From Actinomycetales bacterium (GTDB taxonomy: Bacteria; Actinomycetota; Actinomycetes; Actinomycetales; Dermabacteraceae): 6,976 nucleotides of DNA. Shown piece after piece: positions 5,870 to 6,976 of the stretch. Below the pieces are notes generated by a model. That model saw only the letters and a program-made list of their open reading frames with translations. It ran no database searches and was not told where the DNA came from. The number at the start of each line of letters is the position of its first letter. Position 1 is the stretch's first letter. The stretch is taken from assembly GCA_012799425.1 (NCBI GenBank), contig JAAZLF010000578.1, positions 1-6,976 of the forward strand, given 5' to 3'. The translations under genes and the position numbers were made by a program.

Positions 5870-6976
5870 ATGCCTGAACCGATCCTGACCGTCAGCGACC
5901 TCACCGTCACCTTCCCGTCCGAGGCGGGAACGGTCCGTGCCGTGCAGGACCTGAGCTACGAGGTGCGCAGCGGCGAGGCGCTCGCGATCGTCGGCGAGTC
6001 CGGATCGGGGAAGTCCGTCAGCTCGCTGGCCGTGATGGGGCTGCTGCCCGACACCGCGACCGTCTCGGGCGGCATCGACTTCATGGGCCAGGACATGTTC
6101 TCCCTGAGCGACCGCCAGCTCTCGCAGCTGCGCGGCGACAAGATCTCGATGATCTTCCAGGATCCGCTGTCCGCGCTGACCCCCGTCTACACGATCGGCG
6201 ACCAGGTCGCCGAGGCGATCCAGCTGCACCACCCGGGCGTCTCCAAGGCGGCGGCGGCGGACCGCGCCGTGCAGCTGCTCGAGGCGGTGGGGATCACCGA
6301 GGCCCGCCGCCGCGCGCGCCAGTTCCCGCACGAGTTCTCCGGCGGCATGCGCCAGCGCGCCATGATCGCGATGGCGATCGCGAACGAGCCCGAGCTGATC
6401 ATCGCCGATGAGCCCACCACCGCGCTCGACGTCACCATCCAGGCCCAGGTCATGGAGCTGCTGAAGACCGCGCAGGAGATGGTCGACGCGGCGACGATCC
6501 TCATCACCCATGACCTCGGCGTCGTGGCCGGCTTCGCCGACCGCGTGCTGGTGATGGAGAAGTCCCTCCTGGTCGAGGAGGGTGGCGTCGACGACGTCTT
6601 CTACCAGCCGCGCGAGGAGTACACCAAGAAGCTGCTCTCCGCGGTGCCGCGCGTGGACGGCCAGGCCACCGCCGCCGAGCGCCTGGCGATCGAGAAGGGG
6701 GAGATGGACGCCTCCGAGGTCGGCGACGTGGGCGGCACCTCGCCCGATGCCGTGACCGATGAGGTCGTCGACACCACCGCCGCGCCGAAGATCCTCGAGG
6801 TCGACCAGCTCGAGCGGATCTACCCGATCACCAAGGGCGCCGTGTTCCGCCGCAAGATCGGCGAGCAGCGCGCGGTCGACGGCATCTCCTTCGACATCCA
6901 CGAAGGGGAGTGCTTCGCGCTGGTGGGCGAGTCCGGCTGCGGCAAGACCACCACGCTGATGGAGATCATGAAGCTC
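5870..6976 (+). CDS. Dipeptide/oligopeptide-type ABC transporter ATPase, fused double NBD, 3' end cut by the window
   Basis: At least 369 residues, open at the right edge. The first nucleotide-binding domain is complete: Walker A GESGSGKS (42-49), Q-loop FQDPLSALTPV (96-106), signature FSGGMRQR (156-163), Walker B LIIADEPT (176-183), D-loop ALDVT and H-loop His214 (LITHD). Its C-terminal extension (DDVFYQPREEYTKKLL, 241-256) corresponds to the oligopeptide-ABC tail, where the family usually has a His-Pro-Tyr triplet; here it reads Glu-Glu-Tyr. An acidic linker (about 262-306) leads to a second domain beginning KILEVDQL (307-314) with Walker A GESGCGKT (353-360), where the window ends soon after. 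This tandem layout equals fused DppD-DppF or GsiA-type ATPases that power uptake of peptides, glutathione, nickel or similar solutes on the cytoplasmic face. Substrate cannot be told here. As the first gene after the divergent promoter, it probably heads an operon with permease and binding-protein genes to the right. Confidence 0.93.
   Translation, partial: MPEPILTVSDLTVTFPSEAGTVRAVQDLSYEVRSGEALAIVGESGSGKSVSSLAVMGLLPDTATVSGGIDFMGQDMFSLSDRQLSQLRGDKISMIFQDPLSALTPVYTIGDQVAEAIQLHHPGVSKAAAADRAVQLLEAVGITEARRRARQFPHEFSGGMRQRAMIAMAIANEPELIIADEPTTALDVTIQAQVMELLKTAQEMVDAATILITHDLGVVAGFADRVLVMEKSLLVEEGGVDDVFYQPREEYTKKLLSAVPRVDGQATAAERLAIEKGEMDASEVGDVGGTSPDAVTDEVVDTTAAPKILEVDQLERIYPITKGAVFRRKIGEQRAVDGISFDIHEGECFALVGESGCGKTTTLMEIMKL

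Noticed and set aside
5681..6901. A 406-residue minus-strand open frame opposite the ABC ATPase
   Set aside because: The plus-strand frame encodes an unmistakable ABC ATPase with all motifs; the opposite frame is rich in His/Asp/Gly/Leu as expected for a mirrored coding frame.

Overview
The window is very GC-rich with strong G/C third-position codon bias, and every recognisable protein family in it is common in high-GC Gram-positives. An actinobacterium, perhaps of the Micrococcales, is the best guess; the genus cannot be fixed from the sequence alone. I see no tRNA, rRNA, insertion sequence, CRISPR array or phage gene. It reads as ordinary chromosome with seven complete genes and one gene running off the right edge.

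Layout, left to right. A GntR/FadR-type repressor gene (9-743, +) converges on a gene for a small LURP-one/scramblase-like protein (762-1340, -). That gene diverges, across only 42 bp, from a gene for a cysteine-poor ArsD-like protein (1383-1889, +), which converges on msrA (1912-2604, -). Upstream of msrA on the same strand lies a three-gene cluster transcribed right to left: a MoxR-type AAA+ ATPase (4549-5538), a DUF58 protein (3236-4552) and a small polytopic membrane protein (2688-3236). The junctions inside this cluster are a 4-bp GTGA overlap and a 1-bp TGATG overlap, so translation is probably coupled. A 331-bp divergent intergenic region (5539-5869) separates it from an ABC-transporter gene (5870 to the right edge, +) whose product fuses two nucleotide-binding domains of the dipeptide/oligopeptide type.

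How the genes work together. MoxR and DUF58 proteins are a known chaperone-like pair, and the third membrane protein is probably their partner in the envelope. MsrA repairs oxidised methionine, and the ArsD-like and LURP-one-like genes are separate single-gene units. The ABC ATPase probably opens a peptide-import (or related solute) operon continuing to the right. The GntR protein's target is not visible.

The best leads are the ArsD-like protein without its metal-binding cysteines; a nearly identical 16-base promoter/start element at both the arsD-like gene and msrA, which looks like leaderless transcription; a perfect 9-4-9 inverted repeat in the leader of the ABC gene; and the MoxR-DUF58 cluster with an unassigned third membrane partner and no transglutaminase in view. 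I did not find convincing evidence of a wholly new biological system here.
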